A DNA stretch of 64,000 nucleotides, taken from contig JANMMZ010000037.1 of the NCBI GenBank assembly GCA_031373665.1, positions 1 through 64,000 on the forward strand, given 5' to 3'. Shown one piece after another: positions 51,825 to 61,808 of the stretch (within the stretch, counting starts at the first letter, position 1; each line of letters begins with the position of its first letter). The translations under genes were made by a program, and so were the position numbers. The notes under the pieces were generated by a model, which saw only the letters and a list, made by a program, of their open reading frames with translations, ran no database searches and was not told where the DNA came from. Source of the stretch: M3007 sp031373665 (GTDB lineage Bacteria; Bacteroidota; Bacteroidia; Chitinophagales; Saprospiraceae).

Positions 51825-53837
51825 TTATTGCATCAATTGCTGATCTATGGCATTGGTTTGAGCACCCAGTTGCCTTGCCTTTTGGTAATCTTGCTGGGCT
51901 GCTGCTTTATTGCCCGATTGGGCGTAAGCCCTAGCGCGCTCTATAAATGCAATGCCAAATTTCGGATTGAGCCTAATGGCTTCACTCAGATCAGCAATTG
52001 CCTCGGGGTTCCTTTTCATGGCTCTCTGTATCATTCCTGCTTCATACCATACATTGGCATTGAAAGGATCCAACTTCAAGTATTGCTTGTAGTCGTCCAA
52101 GGCTTTGTCGTACTGTTGGAGGCTATAATAGGCAATAGAACGGTTAAAATATCCATTTTTATTGGTAGGATCCAAAGAAATACCTTCAGAAATATCGCGG
52201 ATGGTACTTGCAAAATCGCTTCTTGCTCCAAAGGCTGCGCCCCTATTAATCAGCGACTCCGCCTTGGTTTTGGGCTTATCTGCTGATTTTTCTACTGCTG
52301 AATTATAGTCATCTATAGCCTTTTGAATATAAGCAGACTCTTGTGCTTTGTATTTGCCTGACATGGCCATATCAAAATAAGTCTTACCTCGGCTGTTATA
52401 CAATTCCGCATTTTTGGGGTTGATCGTTACCGCTTGTGTATAGTCTTTCAGTGCTGCTTCATATTTGCCAAGGCCGCGCAAGTATTGGCCACGATTCCAG
52501 TAGGGTAGAGAGTTTGTGTTGTCTTCAAATTTCATAACATGAGACCACAGTGTTTCCCCATTTTTCCAAATGCCTATTTGTTTCACCGTAACGAAAGCAC
52601 ATATCAAGCCTACAACGGCTACGATGGCTTGTAGGCGACCACGCAAGGAGTGATCTTCGTAATACTTAGAGAAATACCAACCAGCAATAGCAAAAAATCC
52701 AAAATATGGGACATATGTGAAACGATCAGCCAAAAAGCCTTGGCCTGCACCAAATATTTGAAGTAGAAACATCACATTGAAGAAGAAAAATGCCACGCCA
52801 AAAACCTCCATCCGACGATCTGCTTTCCAGAGTCGCCAAACGAGGAAACAGGCTGCTCCAAAGATGATCGGTGCCAAATAAACATACACCGGCAAGGGCT
52901 TAGGATAAGGGTAAAGGGGCGACATCGGATAGGGCAAAACCAATTTGTATAGGTAAACACTAAACGAATATGCGCCAATACAAAGGCGGTCTAAGAAATT
53001 GAAATTGGTAATATCATCATTGGTAGATCCTTGAGCTTTCAGGGTAGAAAGGTTAATCATACCAATAGCCAAGGAAATCAGCCAAAATGGAGCCTTTTCT
53101 ACAATGCGTCCAAAATTCAAAGGACGGCGAAACCAATAATCCAGAGCAAGCATAGATAAAGGTAGGGTAACGGCCTGTATCTTTGAAAGTCCTGAAAGCA
53201 AGGCCAATACAGTCATACCAATATAGATGCCCCACGCTGGCTGCCCATTGTCACGTTGGCGAATCCACTTGACATAATAAGCCAACGCAGCAAAGAAAAA
53301 TACGGCAAACAGTACGTCTTTACGCTCCGTAGCCCAAGCCACGGACTCTACTCGCATAGGGTGAATCCCAAAAAGCAAGCCTCCGACCACAATGCCAGCA
53401 TAGCCAACACCCATTCGCTTTAGCAAGAGCATCACAAAGAATACGGTGGCCAAGTGTAGCCATAGGTTATTGAAGTGTATGAGTTTAGGGCTATTAACGC
53501 CCCCGGCTATTGACTTTTCAATGGCAAAAGTCAAGATCGTCAGTGGGTTATAGTTACCAATGACAGCACCTTTTTCAATATCGAAAATATTACTGACGAC
53601 CTCTCCCCAAGGTCGTACGCCCACTAGTTCAATATTCTTATTTTCTGTAATATTAGGATCATCGTCCCAGTTGACAAATTCATTGTAAAGTGATGGTACA
53701 TAGCACGCGCCAGTGATACCCAATACGATGAGAACGATGGTGAGCCAGCCTGAGGAACCAGCCCCAGCGTTATCATTTTTGGTTTTTGCTGCCGTCTTGG
53801 GTTGGGCTTTTTGGATTGGGATATTTTTCTTTGCCAT
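51825..53837 (-). CDS. TMTC-like GT-C membrane protein with TPR repeats (1)
   Basis: 670 residues. A cytoplasmic Lys-rich start, then about ten helices. The first outside loop has FVNWDDDPNITENKNI (about 50-65), the acidic site expected in GT-C O-mannosyl-type transferases, and helix 3 the family motif HPMRVESVAWATERKDVLF. From about residue 420 to the end there are roughly six TPR units, such as YWNRGQYLRGLGKYEAALKD. The likely role is membrane glycosyl transfer to proteins, by analogy with TMTC and other GT-C/TPR proteins; no acceptor is known. Two relatives lie at 56850 and 61809. Confidence 0.8.
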   Translation of the reverse strand: MAKKNIPIQKAQPKTAAKTKNDNAGAGSSGWLTIVLIVLGITGACYVPSLYNEFVNWDDDPNITENKNIELVGVRPWGEVVSNIFDIEKGAVIGNYNPLTILTFAIEKSIAGGVNSPKLIHFNNLWLHLATVFFVMLLLKRMGVGYAGIVVGGLLFGIHPMRVESVAWATERKDVLFAVFFFAALAYYVKWIRQRDNGQPAWGIYIGMTVLALLSGLSKIQAVTLPLSMLALDYWFRRPLNFGRIVEKAPFWLISLAIGMINLSTLKAQGSTNDDITNFNFLDRLCIGAYSFSVYLYKLVLPYPMSPLYPYPKPLPVYVYLAPIIFGAACFLVWRLWKADRRMEVFGVAFFFFNVMFLLQIFGAGQGFLADRFTYVPYFGFFAIAGWYFSKYYEDHSLRGRLQAIVAVVGLICAFVTVKQIGIWKNGETLWSHVMKFEDNTNSLPYWNRGQYLRGLGKYEAALKDYTQAVTINPKNAELYNSRGKTYFDMAMSGKYKAQESAYIQKAIDDYNSAVEKSADKPKTKAESLINRGAAFGARSDFASTIRDISEGISLDPTNKNGYFNRSIAYYSLQQYDKALDDYKQYLKLDPFNANVWYEAGMIQRAMKRNPEAIADLSEAIRLNPKFGIAFIERARAYAQSGNKAAAQQDYQKARQLGAQTNAIDQQLMQ

Positions 53838-53859
53838 ATTTTGCGTTGATTGCTTGGCG

Positions 53860-53867
53860 CAAAAATA
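53860..53867 (-). promoter_or_regulatory. -7 box of the TMTC-like gene
   Basis: TATTTTTG on the minus strand followed by CGCC, 22 bases before the ATG. Confidence 0.4.
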
Positions 53868-54059
53868 GCAGAGTATTTTGGTATTCTACTTATGCGTGCG
53901 CGAAATAATTGAACAAATGGATACTTTAGAAACCGCCAGAATGCAAATTCACTATAAATTGGTAAAGCATTCAGTGCAGATGCAGCATAATAACTTTAAG
54001 AGTCCACATTCCTTAAATAAAATAAAAACAAAAAGTTTTATAATTTTATTTATTTTTCT

Positions 54060-54067
54060 TACCTTTG
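54060..54067 (+). promoter_or_regulatory. -7 box of parC
   Basis: TACCTTTG followed by CGCAG, 40 bases before the ATG at 54108. The upstream AT-rich stretch offers TTTTA rather than TTTG at -33. Confidence 0.5.
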
Positions 54068-54107
54068 CGCAGTTGATTTGGTTCTAATACTCAAAACCGA
54101 CAAAAAA

Positions 54108-56801
54108 ATGGCTCGCGTAAAGAAAGATACCTCCGTACCACCTACGGTTTCCATGAACGGAGAAGACACCGTCGTCACCCTTTCGGGGATGTACCAAAAC
54201 TATTTTCTGGACTATGCCTCCTATGTAATATTGGAGCGTGCTGTCCCGGCTATTGAAGATGGCCTCAAGCCTGTACAAAGGCGTATTTTGCACGCCATGT
54301 TTGAGCAGCACGATGGTCGCTACCATAAAGTAGCCAACCTGATCGGCCAAACCATGCAGTACCATCCACACGGCGATGCCGCCATCGGGGAAGCCATGGT
54401 CAATATGGGGCAAAAGGAACTTATGATTGACTGTCAGGGCAACTGGGGCGATTTTAGGACAGGCGATTCTGCGGCAGCCGCTCGTTATATTGAGGCTCGC
54501 CTCACTAAGTTTGCCTTGGATGTGGCATTCAACCACGATACTACGGTCTGGCAATTGAGTTATGATGGTCGCAAGCGCGAACCAGTCAATCTGCCCATGA
54601 AATTTCCGCTGTTACTGGCTCAAGGTGCAGAAGGTATCGCTGTAGGTCTGAGTACTAAGATCCTGCCCCACAATTTTATTGAAATTATCAAGGCCAGTAT
54701 AGCCGCCCTAAAAGGCCGAAAATCTGATTTGATCCCTGACTTTCCCACAGGGGGCATGGTGGATGCCGCCAATTATAATGGTGGTGCGAGGGGTGGCAAG
54801 ATCCGAGTGCGTGCAAGAATCAAAGAAATAGACAAAAAGACACTACAAATCACCGAAATTCCTTTCAGTGTCACCACGGGAGATTTGATAGAATCCATTC
54901 TTAAAGCCAATGAAAAAGGGCAGATCAAGATCAAGAAAGTTATAGATAAGGTAGCGGCCAATGTGGACATTGAAATAGAGTTGCAGCCCGGTGTCAGCCC
55001 CGATGTCACGATTGATGCACTTTATGCTTTCACCGATTGCGAAGTAGGCATCAGTCCCAACTGTTGCATTATCCTTGATAACAAGCCTTTATTCACCGAT
55101 GTGAATGAGATGCTGCGGATCAGTACCGAGAATACTAAGGAACTGTTGCGCACAGAATTGGAAATACAGAAGGGAGACCTAGAAGAAAAACTACACTTCT
55201 CCTCTTTAGAAAAAATATTCATCGAAAAGCGAATTTACCGCGACATAGAAGAGTGCGAAACGTGGGAATCGGTACTGGAGACCATTGATATAGGCTTAAA
55301 AAAATACATATCCACGCCTTCAGAGGTGGGTTATGCCGCTGAAAAAACCAAAATAAAACTCCTCCGCGACATCACTGAAGAGGACTTGGTGAGGTTGACC
55401 GAAATACGGATCAAACGTATTTCCAAGTTCAATACCTTCAAGGCAGATGAAGAAATTACTAAACTCAACGCGGAATTGGCTCAGACCAAGCACCACTTGG
55501 AACACTTGACGGAGTATGCAATTGCATATTTTGAAAACCTATTGGCCAAACATGGAAAAGGTCGCGAACGTCGTACCGAAATCATCCAATTTGATACGAT
55601 TCAGGCATCGGCAGTGGTCGCTAACAATGCCAAATTGTACATCAACAGGATCGAAGGTTTTATTGGTACGGGCTTGAAAAAAGACGAGTTTGTGCAAGAT
55701 TGCTCTGATATTGATGACGTTATCATATTCCGCCGCGATGGCGTGATGAAAGTGCAGCGCGTTGGGGATAAGATTTTTGTCGGTAAAGACATCATACACG
55801 TGGCTGTTTGGAAAAAAAATGACGAACGCACTACCTATAACATGGCTTATTTGGATGCTAAAACGGGCCGTACTTTTGTAAAACGTTTCAATGTAACAGC
55901 GATTACTCGTGATAAAGAATATCAATTAGGCTCAGATACGAAGGGCTCGAAAGTGCTTTATTTCACCACCAATGCCAATGGGGAAAGTGAAGTGGTCAAT
56001 GTCATGTTGACGGCAGCCAGCACGGCAAAAATCAAAGTATTTGATTATGATTTTGTAGAATTGGGTATCAAAGGCCGCGAATCTATGGGTAATATCCTAA
56101 CCAAATACCCAGTGAAGCAAATACGCCAAAAAGAGGTGGGAAAAAGCACCATTGGGGCACAAAAACTTTGGTTTGATGATATTACTGGTCGCTTAAATAC
56201 CAATGAGCGTGGCCAATTGTTGGGTGAATTTGATACGGGCGATAACTTGCTCATTTTATACAATGATGGTAGTTATGAAGTGACCGATACGGATGTACAA
56301 CAGCGTTTCGATATGAAAGAAATCCTCCATTTTTGCCGCCTATCGCCTGCGCTAGTGGTCAGTACTGTGCATTTTGATGGAAATAAAGGCTGGACGATGG
56401 TGAAACGATTCCACATCGAAACCACTAAAATCAAAGAACGATTCTCTTACCTGACTGATCATGCAAAATCAAAAATGCTCTTCGTGTCGGTGAAAGAAAA
56501 CCCACGCATCAAATATACCTTAAAAATAAAAGGTAAACCAATGACGGGCGAGGTATCATTGGGTGAATTCATGGAGCCCAAGGGCTGGAAGGCTGTAGGA
56601 AATCGGTTAAGTGACCAAATACTCACGGCGATCAAAGAAATTGAAGTGAGCGAATCCAAACTATTGCCCAAAGTTGCCCCAGATGAAGAGAGCGTACCGC
56701 AGCAAGCAAGTCTATTTGATATACCTGAGGACATAAAACCACCAGTACAATCAGAAGATAAAAAGACTTTTAAAGCAGGCGACACAATAGATTTTGATTA
56801 A
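54108..56801 (+). CDS. parC: DNA topoisomerase IV subunit A (ParC/GyrA type)
   Basis: 897 residues from ATG 54108; the frame extends to 54078 but MARVKKDTS follows the promoter box more naturally. Type IIA topoisomerase cleavage subunit. The N-terminal winged helix has YVILERAVPAIEDGLKPVQR and QYHPHGDAAIGEAMV; the active-site Tyr is in AAARYIEARLTK. A coiled-coil (~440-480) and a six-bladed C-terminal beta-pinwheel (from ~520) follow. The short tail PQQASLFDIPEDIKP is Bacteroidota-like. The DQHDGRYHK and GNWGDFRTGDS segments point to ParC rather than GyrA, but the distinction is not absolute. First gene of a run with a TMTC-like gene and recG. Confidence 0.9.
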   Translation: MARVKKDTSVPPTVSMNGEDTVVTLSGMYQNYFLDYASYVILERAVPAIEDGLKPVQRRILHAMFEQHDGRYHKVANLIGQTMQYHPHGDAAIGEAMVNMGQKELMIDCQGNWGDFRTGDSAAAARYIEARLTKFALDVAFNHDTTVWQLSYDGRKREPVNLPMKFPLLLAQGAEGIAVGLSTKILPHNFIEIIKASIAALKGRKSDLIPDFPTGGMVDAANYNGGARGGKIRVRARIKEIDKKTLQITEIPFSVTTGDLIESILKANEKGQIKIKKVIDKVAANVDIEIELQPGVSPDVTIDALYAFTDCEVGISPNCCIILDNKPLFTDVNEMLRISTENTKELLRTELEIQKGDLEEKLHFSSLEKIFIEKRIYRDIEECETWESVLETIDIGLKKYISTPSEVGYAAEKTKIKLLRDITEEDLVRLTEIRIKRISKFNTFKADEEITKLNAELAQTKHHLEHLTEYAIAYFENLLAKHGKGRERRTEIIQFDTIQASAVVANNAKLYINRIEGFIGTGLKKDEFVQDCSDIDDVIIFRRDGVMKVQRVGDKIFVGKDIIHVAVWKKNDERTTYNMAYLDAKTGRTFVKRFNVTAITRDKEYQLGSDTKGSKVLYFTTNANGESEVVNVMLTAASTAKIKVFDYDFVELGIKGRESMGNILTKYPVKQIRQKEVGKSTIGAQKLWFDDITGRLNTNERGQLLGEFDTGDNLLILYNDGSYEVTDTDVQQRFDMKEILHFCRLSPALVVSTVHFDGNKGWTMVKRFHIETTKIKERFSYLTDHAKSKMLFVSVKENPRIKYTLKIKGKPMTGEVSLGEFMEPKGWKAVGNRLSDQILTAIKEIEVSESKLLPKVAPDEESVPQQASLFDIPEDIKPPVQSEDKKTFKAGDTIDFD

Positions 56802-56818
56802 TGATTGATCAAAGGTAT

Positions 56819-56826
56819 TAACTTTG
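56819..56826 (+). promoter_or_regulatory. -7 box of the second TMTC-like gene
   Basis: TAACTTTG followed by CGCTT, 23 bases before the ATG at 56850. A TTTG at 56793 leaves a 22-base gap. Confidence 0.4.
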
Positions 56827-56849
56827 CGCTTCTATATAATAAACGATAC

Positions 56850-58811
56850 ATGGCTGCGAAAAGTAAAACGACTACCACCAACACCAAACCTAGCGCTCCT
56901 AAACAGGCAAAAGTCAATGTAACCCCTACTGGTTTACCGCCAGAGCAACGGATGTTCAAGGCCGGATTTTGGAGCGACCATTGGTTACCAATGGTCATAT
57001 TAATGGCCATTTCATTCCTAATATACGCCAAATCCATTGGTTTTGGTTATATTTTGGACGATGAAATGGTGATTTGGAAAAATACCTATGTGCTAAAAGG
57101 ATTTGGTGGACTCCGCGAGATATTTAGTGGTGATAGTTTTATGGGCTACTTCCAGAAGCAGCAATTTTTGTTGGAAGGTGGCCGTTACCGACCATTATCA
57201 CTGGCTACCTTCGCCATAGAAGTAGGATTATTTGGGCCAGAGAAGCCTATGTTCGGGCATATTTTCAATATTATTTTTTATGGCTTGACGGCCATTGTGC
57301 TGTATCGGTTGTTGTTGGGTCTGTTTCCTATACAATCTAGTCGCCTTTGGTACGCTAGTTTGGCCTTCTTTGCAGCAGCCTTCTTTGTGCTGCATCCCCT
57401 TCACAGCGAGTGTGTCGCCAATATCAAGGGTCGCGATGAAATATTAGCTTTACTGGGCAGTCTTTTTGCCCTTTATGCAGCCCTAAAATATGGTGATACG
57501 GGACAAAAACGTTGGTTAGCCTTATCAGGATTTAGCCTGTTTTTGGCCATGTTATCCAAAGAAAATGCGCTTACATTTGTCGCGATTATTCCTATTACGA
57601 TTTGGTTTTTTAGATCCAAAGATAAAACGGTTGGCAGTAGTGGTATCACCCCAATTACAGTGGTATTATTTGCGGTTGCATTGCTGTTTATTCTCATTCG
57701 CTACCGCGCTTTAGGCTTTATGGTAGGTCACGGCAAGGCCGTTACAGATCTGATGAACGATCCATTTCTTGGCATGACTGGGTCTGAACGACTGGCCACC
57801 ATATCGCTCACTTTAGGCTGGTATATAAAGTTATTGTTCGTACCGCACCCACTCACCCACGATTATTACCCTTACCATGTACCCAAAGTGAATTGGAGTG
57901 ACTGGAGGGCTTTGGCAGGAGCAGGCATCCATGTCGCTATGGGTATTTGGGCGGTACTCAACTTTCGTAAAGGCAAATTACTGGCCTATCTTATCCTGTT
58001 TTATGTCTTGACCTTGAGTATCGTATCCAATCTATTCGTATCGGTAGGTACCTTTATGAACGAGCGTTTTGTGTTTATGCCTTCTGTCGCATTTTGCATA
58101 TTGCTGGCTTGGTTGCTTACACAAAAACTACCTTTGTTGATCAAAGAGCAACCCGGTGCATTCAATATCTTAGGTGCGATGTTGGCCGCTACGATTGGGG
58201 GACTTTATGCTTATGGCACCATCACCCGTGTACCTGATTGGGAGACCGCCTTTACCCTCAATAAATCTGCGGTACAATCGTCGCCCAATAGTGCGAGGGC
58301 TCAAAGTTTTTATGTCACTGCCCTGTACCAAGAAAAGTACCTAAAAATAAAGGATGAAAAACTTCAAGAACCTTATGTGGACACTATGGAATACCATATC
58401 AACAAGGCATTGGAGATTAATCCTGATTATGGTGCTGCCCTGATTATGAAATCTGCGGTAGCGGCAGCGCGTTTTGAACAAGACCACCAGTTGGATAAAT
58501 TTTTCCATGAATTAACTTATATCATGGAGAAAATACCCTACAATACCAATTTTAGAAACTTCTTAGACCAGTATATGAAACGCTTAGAAGCCTCAAATTC
58601 GGATAAATATGTGCCATTTTGCCATAGAACAGGCTATGATTTTTATTTTAAAAAGAAAAATGACGCTAAAACGGCCAAAGTCTTTTTAGAGTACGGCCTT
58701 AATAGGCAAACCGAAGATATCCGTATTTTCAAAGCCCTTCAAGAAGTATATACTGCCTTGGGCGAAACCGATAAAGCGGCATATATGGCAGCGGAAGCTG
58801 CCAAACAATAG
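56850..58811 (+). CDS. TMTC-like GT-C membrane protein with TPR-like tail (2)
   Basis: 653 residues from ATG 56850 (an in-frame ATG at 56805 adds 15 residues overlapping parC's promoter spacer). A Thr/Lys-rich cytoplasmic start, then about ten helices. The acidic loop is FGYILDDEMVIWKNTYV (DDE in place of DDD), and the motif after helix 3 is HPLHSECVANIKGRDEILA. The end is helical repeats of TPR type (from about 470, for example NKALEINPDYGAALIMKSAV). More divergent than the other two copies: the residues around the DD and HPxxxExVAxxxxR motifs differ. Lies between parC and recG, 26 bases before recG. Confidence 0.78.
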   Translation: MAAKSKTTTTNTKPSAPKQAKVNVTPTGLPPEQRMFKAGFWSDHWLPMVILMAISFLIYAKSIGFGYILDDEMVIWKNTYVLKGFGGLREIFSGDSFMGYFQKQQFLLEGGRYRPLSLATFAIEVGLFGPEKPMFGHIFNIIFYGLTAIVLYRLLLGLFPIQSSRLWYASLAFFAAAFFVLHPLHSECVANIKGRDEILALLGSLFALYAALKYGDTGQKRWLALSGFSLFLAMLSKENALTFVAIIPITIWFFRSKDKTVGSSGITPITVVLFAVALLFILIRYRALGFMVGHGKAVTDLMNDPFLGMTGSERLATISLTLGWYIKLLFVPHPLTHDYYPYHVPKVNWSDWRALAGAGIHVAMGIWAVLNFRKGKLLAYLILFYVLTLSIVSNLFVSVGTFMNERFVFMPSVAFCILLAWLLTQKLPLLIKEQPGAFNILGAMLAATIGGLYAYGTITRVPDWETAFTLNKSAVQSSPNSARAQSFYVTALYQEKYLKIKDEKLQEPYVDTMEYHINKALEINPDYGAALIMKSAVAAARFEQDHQLDKFFHELTYIMEKIPYNTNFRNFLDQYMKRLEASNSDKYVPFCHRTGYDFYFKKKNDAKTAKVFLEYGLNRQTEDIRIFKALQEVYTALGETDKAAYMAAEAAKQ

Positions 58812-58837
58812 CCCCATTAACGAATCAATGCCTAAAC

Positions 58838-60937
58838 ATGCTTGATGCGAAAATTGAATTTCTAAAAGGAGTCGGTACCCATAGAGCCGACGTGCTAAAA
58901 ACAGAACTCGGCATCTTTACTTGCCGCGATCTGTTGTTTCATTTCCCTTTTAGATACATAGACCGCACCAAGTTTCACGCCATTCGCGATATTCAAAATG
59001 AAGGCGAACAGGTGCAGTTGCGCGGTATTCTTCGCCGCTTAGAAACCCTAGGCGAGGGTCGTGCCAAACGCCTTGTAGGCAGCATTCGCGACGAAACGGG
59101 GTTAATGGAGTTGGTTTGGTTTCAAAGTGTACAATGGCTTGAAAAAAGCCTAGTCGTAGGCCGCGAATATATTGTGTTTGGTCGGGTGTCTGAGTTTAAT
59201 GGAAAATTCAATATCTCCCACCCAGAAATGGAGGAGACTATGGCCGACCAGACCCACAAGGCTCGAAGTTTTGACCCTGTATATCCGAGTACCGATCGGC
59301 TTACTCAAAAAGGGCTAGATGCAAAAGGCTTGCGCAAACTCATCAAAACCTTACTTGATGGGATCAAGCATACCGATATTGCGGAAACCCTCCCTGATGA
59401 AATGCTGGCCCAATACCGGTTGGCACCGCGGTGGCAAGCCCTTCAAAAAATACACTTTCCTGAAACTCAGGCCGAACTCGATTACGCTACCCGTCGCCTA
59501 AAATTTGAAGAACTTTTCTTTCTTCAACTCCGCCTATTGCAAGTCAAAACGCGGCGAAAAGGTGCTATCAGGGGTTTTGTATTTGAAAAAATAGGCCATT
59601 ATTTCAATACCTTTTACAAAGAAAAACTACCTTTTGAACTGACCAATGCCCAAAAAAGGGTTTTGAAAGAGATCCGCGTTGACCTTGCGATGGGCAAGCA
59701 CATGAATCGGTTGGTTCAAGGCGATGTCGGATCTGGAAAAACAGTGGTCGCACTGATGTCTATGCTGATCGCCATGGACAATGGTTTTCAAGCCTGCTTA
59801 ATGGCACCTACAGAGATCCTCGCGCAGCAGCACTTCATTGGTATTTCCGAATTGCTTGCAGATACGGGCGTTCGGGTAGGTTTTCTATCGGGTAGTATCA
59901 AAGGCAAAAAACGCAACCAAATATTAGATGCCCTAGCGGCCGGTGATATCCACCTTTTGATCGGAACCCATGCCTTGATAGAAGATTGGGTACAGTTTAA
60001 AAATTTGGGTATTACCATCATTGATGAACAGCACCGATTTGGCGTAGAACAACGCGCCAAACTATGGGCTAAAAATCCGGCCGGTCCACCACATGTACTA
60101 GTCATGACGGCTACTCCTATACCGCGTACCTTGGCAATGACGCTTTATGGAGACCTAGATGTATCGGTGATAGATGAATTGCCGCCCGGCCGCAAGCCCA
60201 TCACCACCATGCATAAAACCGAACACCATCGCCTAAGGGTTCAGGGATTGATGCGCGAGGAAATGGCTAAGGGTCGCCAAATATATGTAGTTTATCCAAT
60301 GATTGAGGAGACCGAAAAGATGGATTTACAAAACCTTATGTCTGGATTTGAAGCCCTCAGCAGGGACTTTCCGGTGCCCGAATTCCAAATATCCATCCTA
60401 CATGGAAAAATGAAGGCCGCCGATAAAGAATATGAAATGCAGCGATTTGTACGCGCAGAAACCCAAATCATGGTAGCCACTACCGTGATCGAGGTCGGTG
60501 TAAACGTGCCCAATGCTTCGATGATGGTGATTGAAAATGCCGAACGTTTTGGTCTTTCCCAGTTGCACCAGTTGCGGGGTCGCGTGGGTCGTGGCGCGGA
60601 ACAATCCTTTTGTATTTTACTTTCAGGCTTCAAACTCTCTGCTGATAGTCGCGAGCGCATACAGACCATGTGCCAGACCAATGATGGGTTTAAAATAGCA
60701 GAAGCGGATTTGCGCTTGCGAGGCCCTGGCAATATAGAAGGTACACAACAAAGTGGGATGCTCCGATTTTTGTTGGCTGATCTTGCCCGCGATGGGCACA
60801 TCCTTAGTGCCGCCCGCGATATTGCCACTGGCATCCTTGAAAAAGACCCCACTCTCCAATGGCCTGAGCACAGCAGATTGAACCTACACCTGACCTCTGA
60901 GCATAAAGATGCTCGGGTTTGGAGTCGAATTTCTTAG
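58838..60937 (+). CDS. recG: ATP-dependent DNA helicase RecG
   Basis: 699 residues, normal length. Branch-migrating helicase for fork regression and Holliday junction processing. The N-terminal wedge/OB part begins with FLKGVGTHRADVLKTELGI and LLFHFPFRYIDRT. The helicase core has Walker A GDVGSGKTVVALM, the DEQH box in TIIDEQHRFGVEQRAKL, motif III VMTATPIPRTLAMTLYG and motif VI QLHQLRGRVGRGAEQSFCIL. Starts 26 bases after the TMTC-like gene and is likely co-transcribed with it. Followed by an 870-base region holding a decayed gene. Confidence 0.96.
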   Translation: MLDAKIEFLKGVGTHRADVLKTELGIFTCRDLLFHFPFRYIDRTKFHAIRDIQNEGEQVQLRGILRRLETLGEGRAKRLVGSIRDETGLMELVWFQSVQWLEKSLVVGREYIVFGRVSEFNGKFNISHPEMEETMADQTHKARSFDPVYPSTDRLTQKGLDAKGLRKLIKTLLDGIKHTDIAETLPDEMLAQYRLAPRWQALQKIHFPETQAELDYATRRLKFEELFFLQLRLLQVKTRRKGAIRGFVFEKIGHYFNTFYKEKLPFELTNAQKRVLKEIRVDLAMGKHMNRLVQGDVGSGKTVVALMSMLIAMDNGFQACLMAPTEILAQQHFIGISELLADTGVRVGFLSGSIKGKKRNQILDALAAGDIHLLIGTHALIEDWVQFKNLGITIIDEQHRFGVEQRAKLWAKNPAGPPHVLVMTATPIPRTLAMTLYGDLDVSVIDELPPGRKPITTMHKTEHHRLRVQGLMREEMAKGRQIYVVYPMIEETEKMDLQNLMSGFEALSRDFPVPEFQISILHGKMKAADKEYEMQRFVRAETQIMVATTVIEVGVNVPNASMMVIENAERFGLSQLHQLRGRVGRGAEQSFCILLSGFKLSADSRERIQTMCQTNDGFKIAEADLRLRGPGNIEGTQQSGMLRFLLADLARDGHILSAARDIATGILEKDPTLQWPEHSRLNLHLTSEHKDARVWSRIS

Positions 60938-60977
60938 GACAACCCCGCTCCGTTCTTAGGAACAGTGTCGAAATAAG

Positions 60978-61475
60978 TTACTTCAGTATAAAATGAAATT
61001 TGGTTGGTTCGTGCAAACAGCACCCTACTGCAACAACTCTAATACTTTCTATGATCTCATTGCCCCAATCAAATCGCTGAGGATATGTGATGTGCCATAC
61101 TTTCAAGGTATCGGCTCCGAGTATTCGTTGTGAGATTGAGTCCACCATAACCAACGCAGTATCCGGAAACCTTTCATCTTGAGGAGAAGGGCTAAGTCCC
61201 CGAATATACCATGATTAGTCTGGCAAAGCACCAAAATCATAGAGCAGTTCAAATTGTTCGGAATTAAGGCTGTGATAAAACACGAAATCATTTTGGCTGA
61301 ATACATAACAGGGATTGGGCAGTACATAACCGAGAAAGCCCTCTAGTTTTCGGCACAATTTCCCTTGAAAAACCGTTTCTTCTGTACACTCTAACGTGAT
61401 TCGGGGTATGGCCAGATGGAACTGGCTTCACTACAATACCACTTCGCGCCCACGGGGGCAAAATCAATATTTTAA
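60978..61475 (-). pseudogene. Decayed secreted protein gene (T9SS-type cargo fragment)
   Basis: Read on the minus strand the region gives FAPVGAKWYCSEASSIWPYP, then after a one-base shift RITLECTEETVFQGKLCRKL, FSQNDFVFYHSLNSEQFELL and YDFGALPD, an in-frame TAA (61215-61217), and SWYIRGLSPSPQDERFPDTA and LVMVDSISQRILGADTLKVW to TAA at 60978. This matches the wording of secreted Bacteroidota proteins whose middle reads like GATWxY...LECxxDTxxQGxxCRKL...YDFGAxPGDSW. The signal peptide and the sorting domain are missing. At least one frameshift (near 61395-61405) and one stop make it non-functional. A promoter-like box sits immediately upstream. Confidence 0.65.
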
Positions 61476-61476
61476 G

Positions 61477-61516
61477 CAAAGGTATAGAGGGTCAAAAAAG
61501 AGCAACAGAGGGTCAA
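61477..61516 (-). promoter_or_regulatory. Promoter-like box and AGAGGGTCAA repeat pair before the decayed gene
   Basis: Minus-strand TACCTTTG (61484-61477, followed by C) with TTG 18 bases upstream (61505-61503). AGAGGGTCAA occurs at 61486-61495 and 61507-61516, 21 bases apart, a spacing of two helical turns. Confidence 0.35.
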
Positions 61517-61764
61517 TGTTATGTATTTCATTATGTGTTATTTTTGAATGCTTAATTTAGTGGAGACGTACCGCTCTTAAATAGAATTAATTCCTGCCGT
61601 AGTTGAACACTCAGGCTCTGCTCTTAAATACAAATGTACAAGTATTTTTTGAAATCACATGTCAAAAAACACATTAATGAAGTTACGCTATTTTTGTAGC
61701 GATAAAAGATGCCTAATATTGATAAATTAATTCACACAGATAAGTTAGCCTATGCTAAATATCA

Positions 61765-61772
61765 TATCTTTG
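61765..61772 (+). promoter_or_regulatory. -7 box of the third TMTC-like gene
   Basis: TATCTTTG followed by CCTTT, 36 bases before the ATG at 61809. Confidence 0.45.
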
Positions 61773-61808
61773 CCTTTGGTATGAGATCTCAAAACGCATA
61801 CCTATGAT

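Noticed and set aside
53878..54087. 69-codon frame upstream of parC
   Set aside because: Lacks a convincing start and overlaps the parC promoter box; no recognisable domain.
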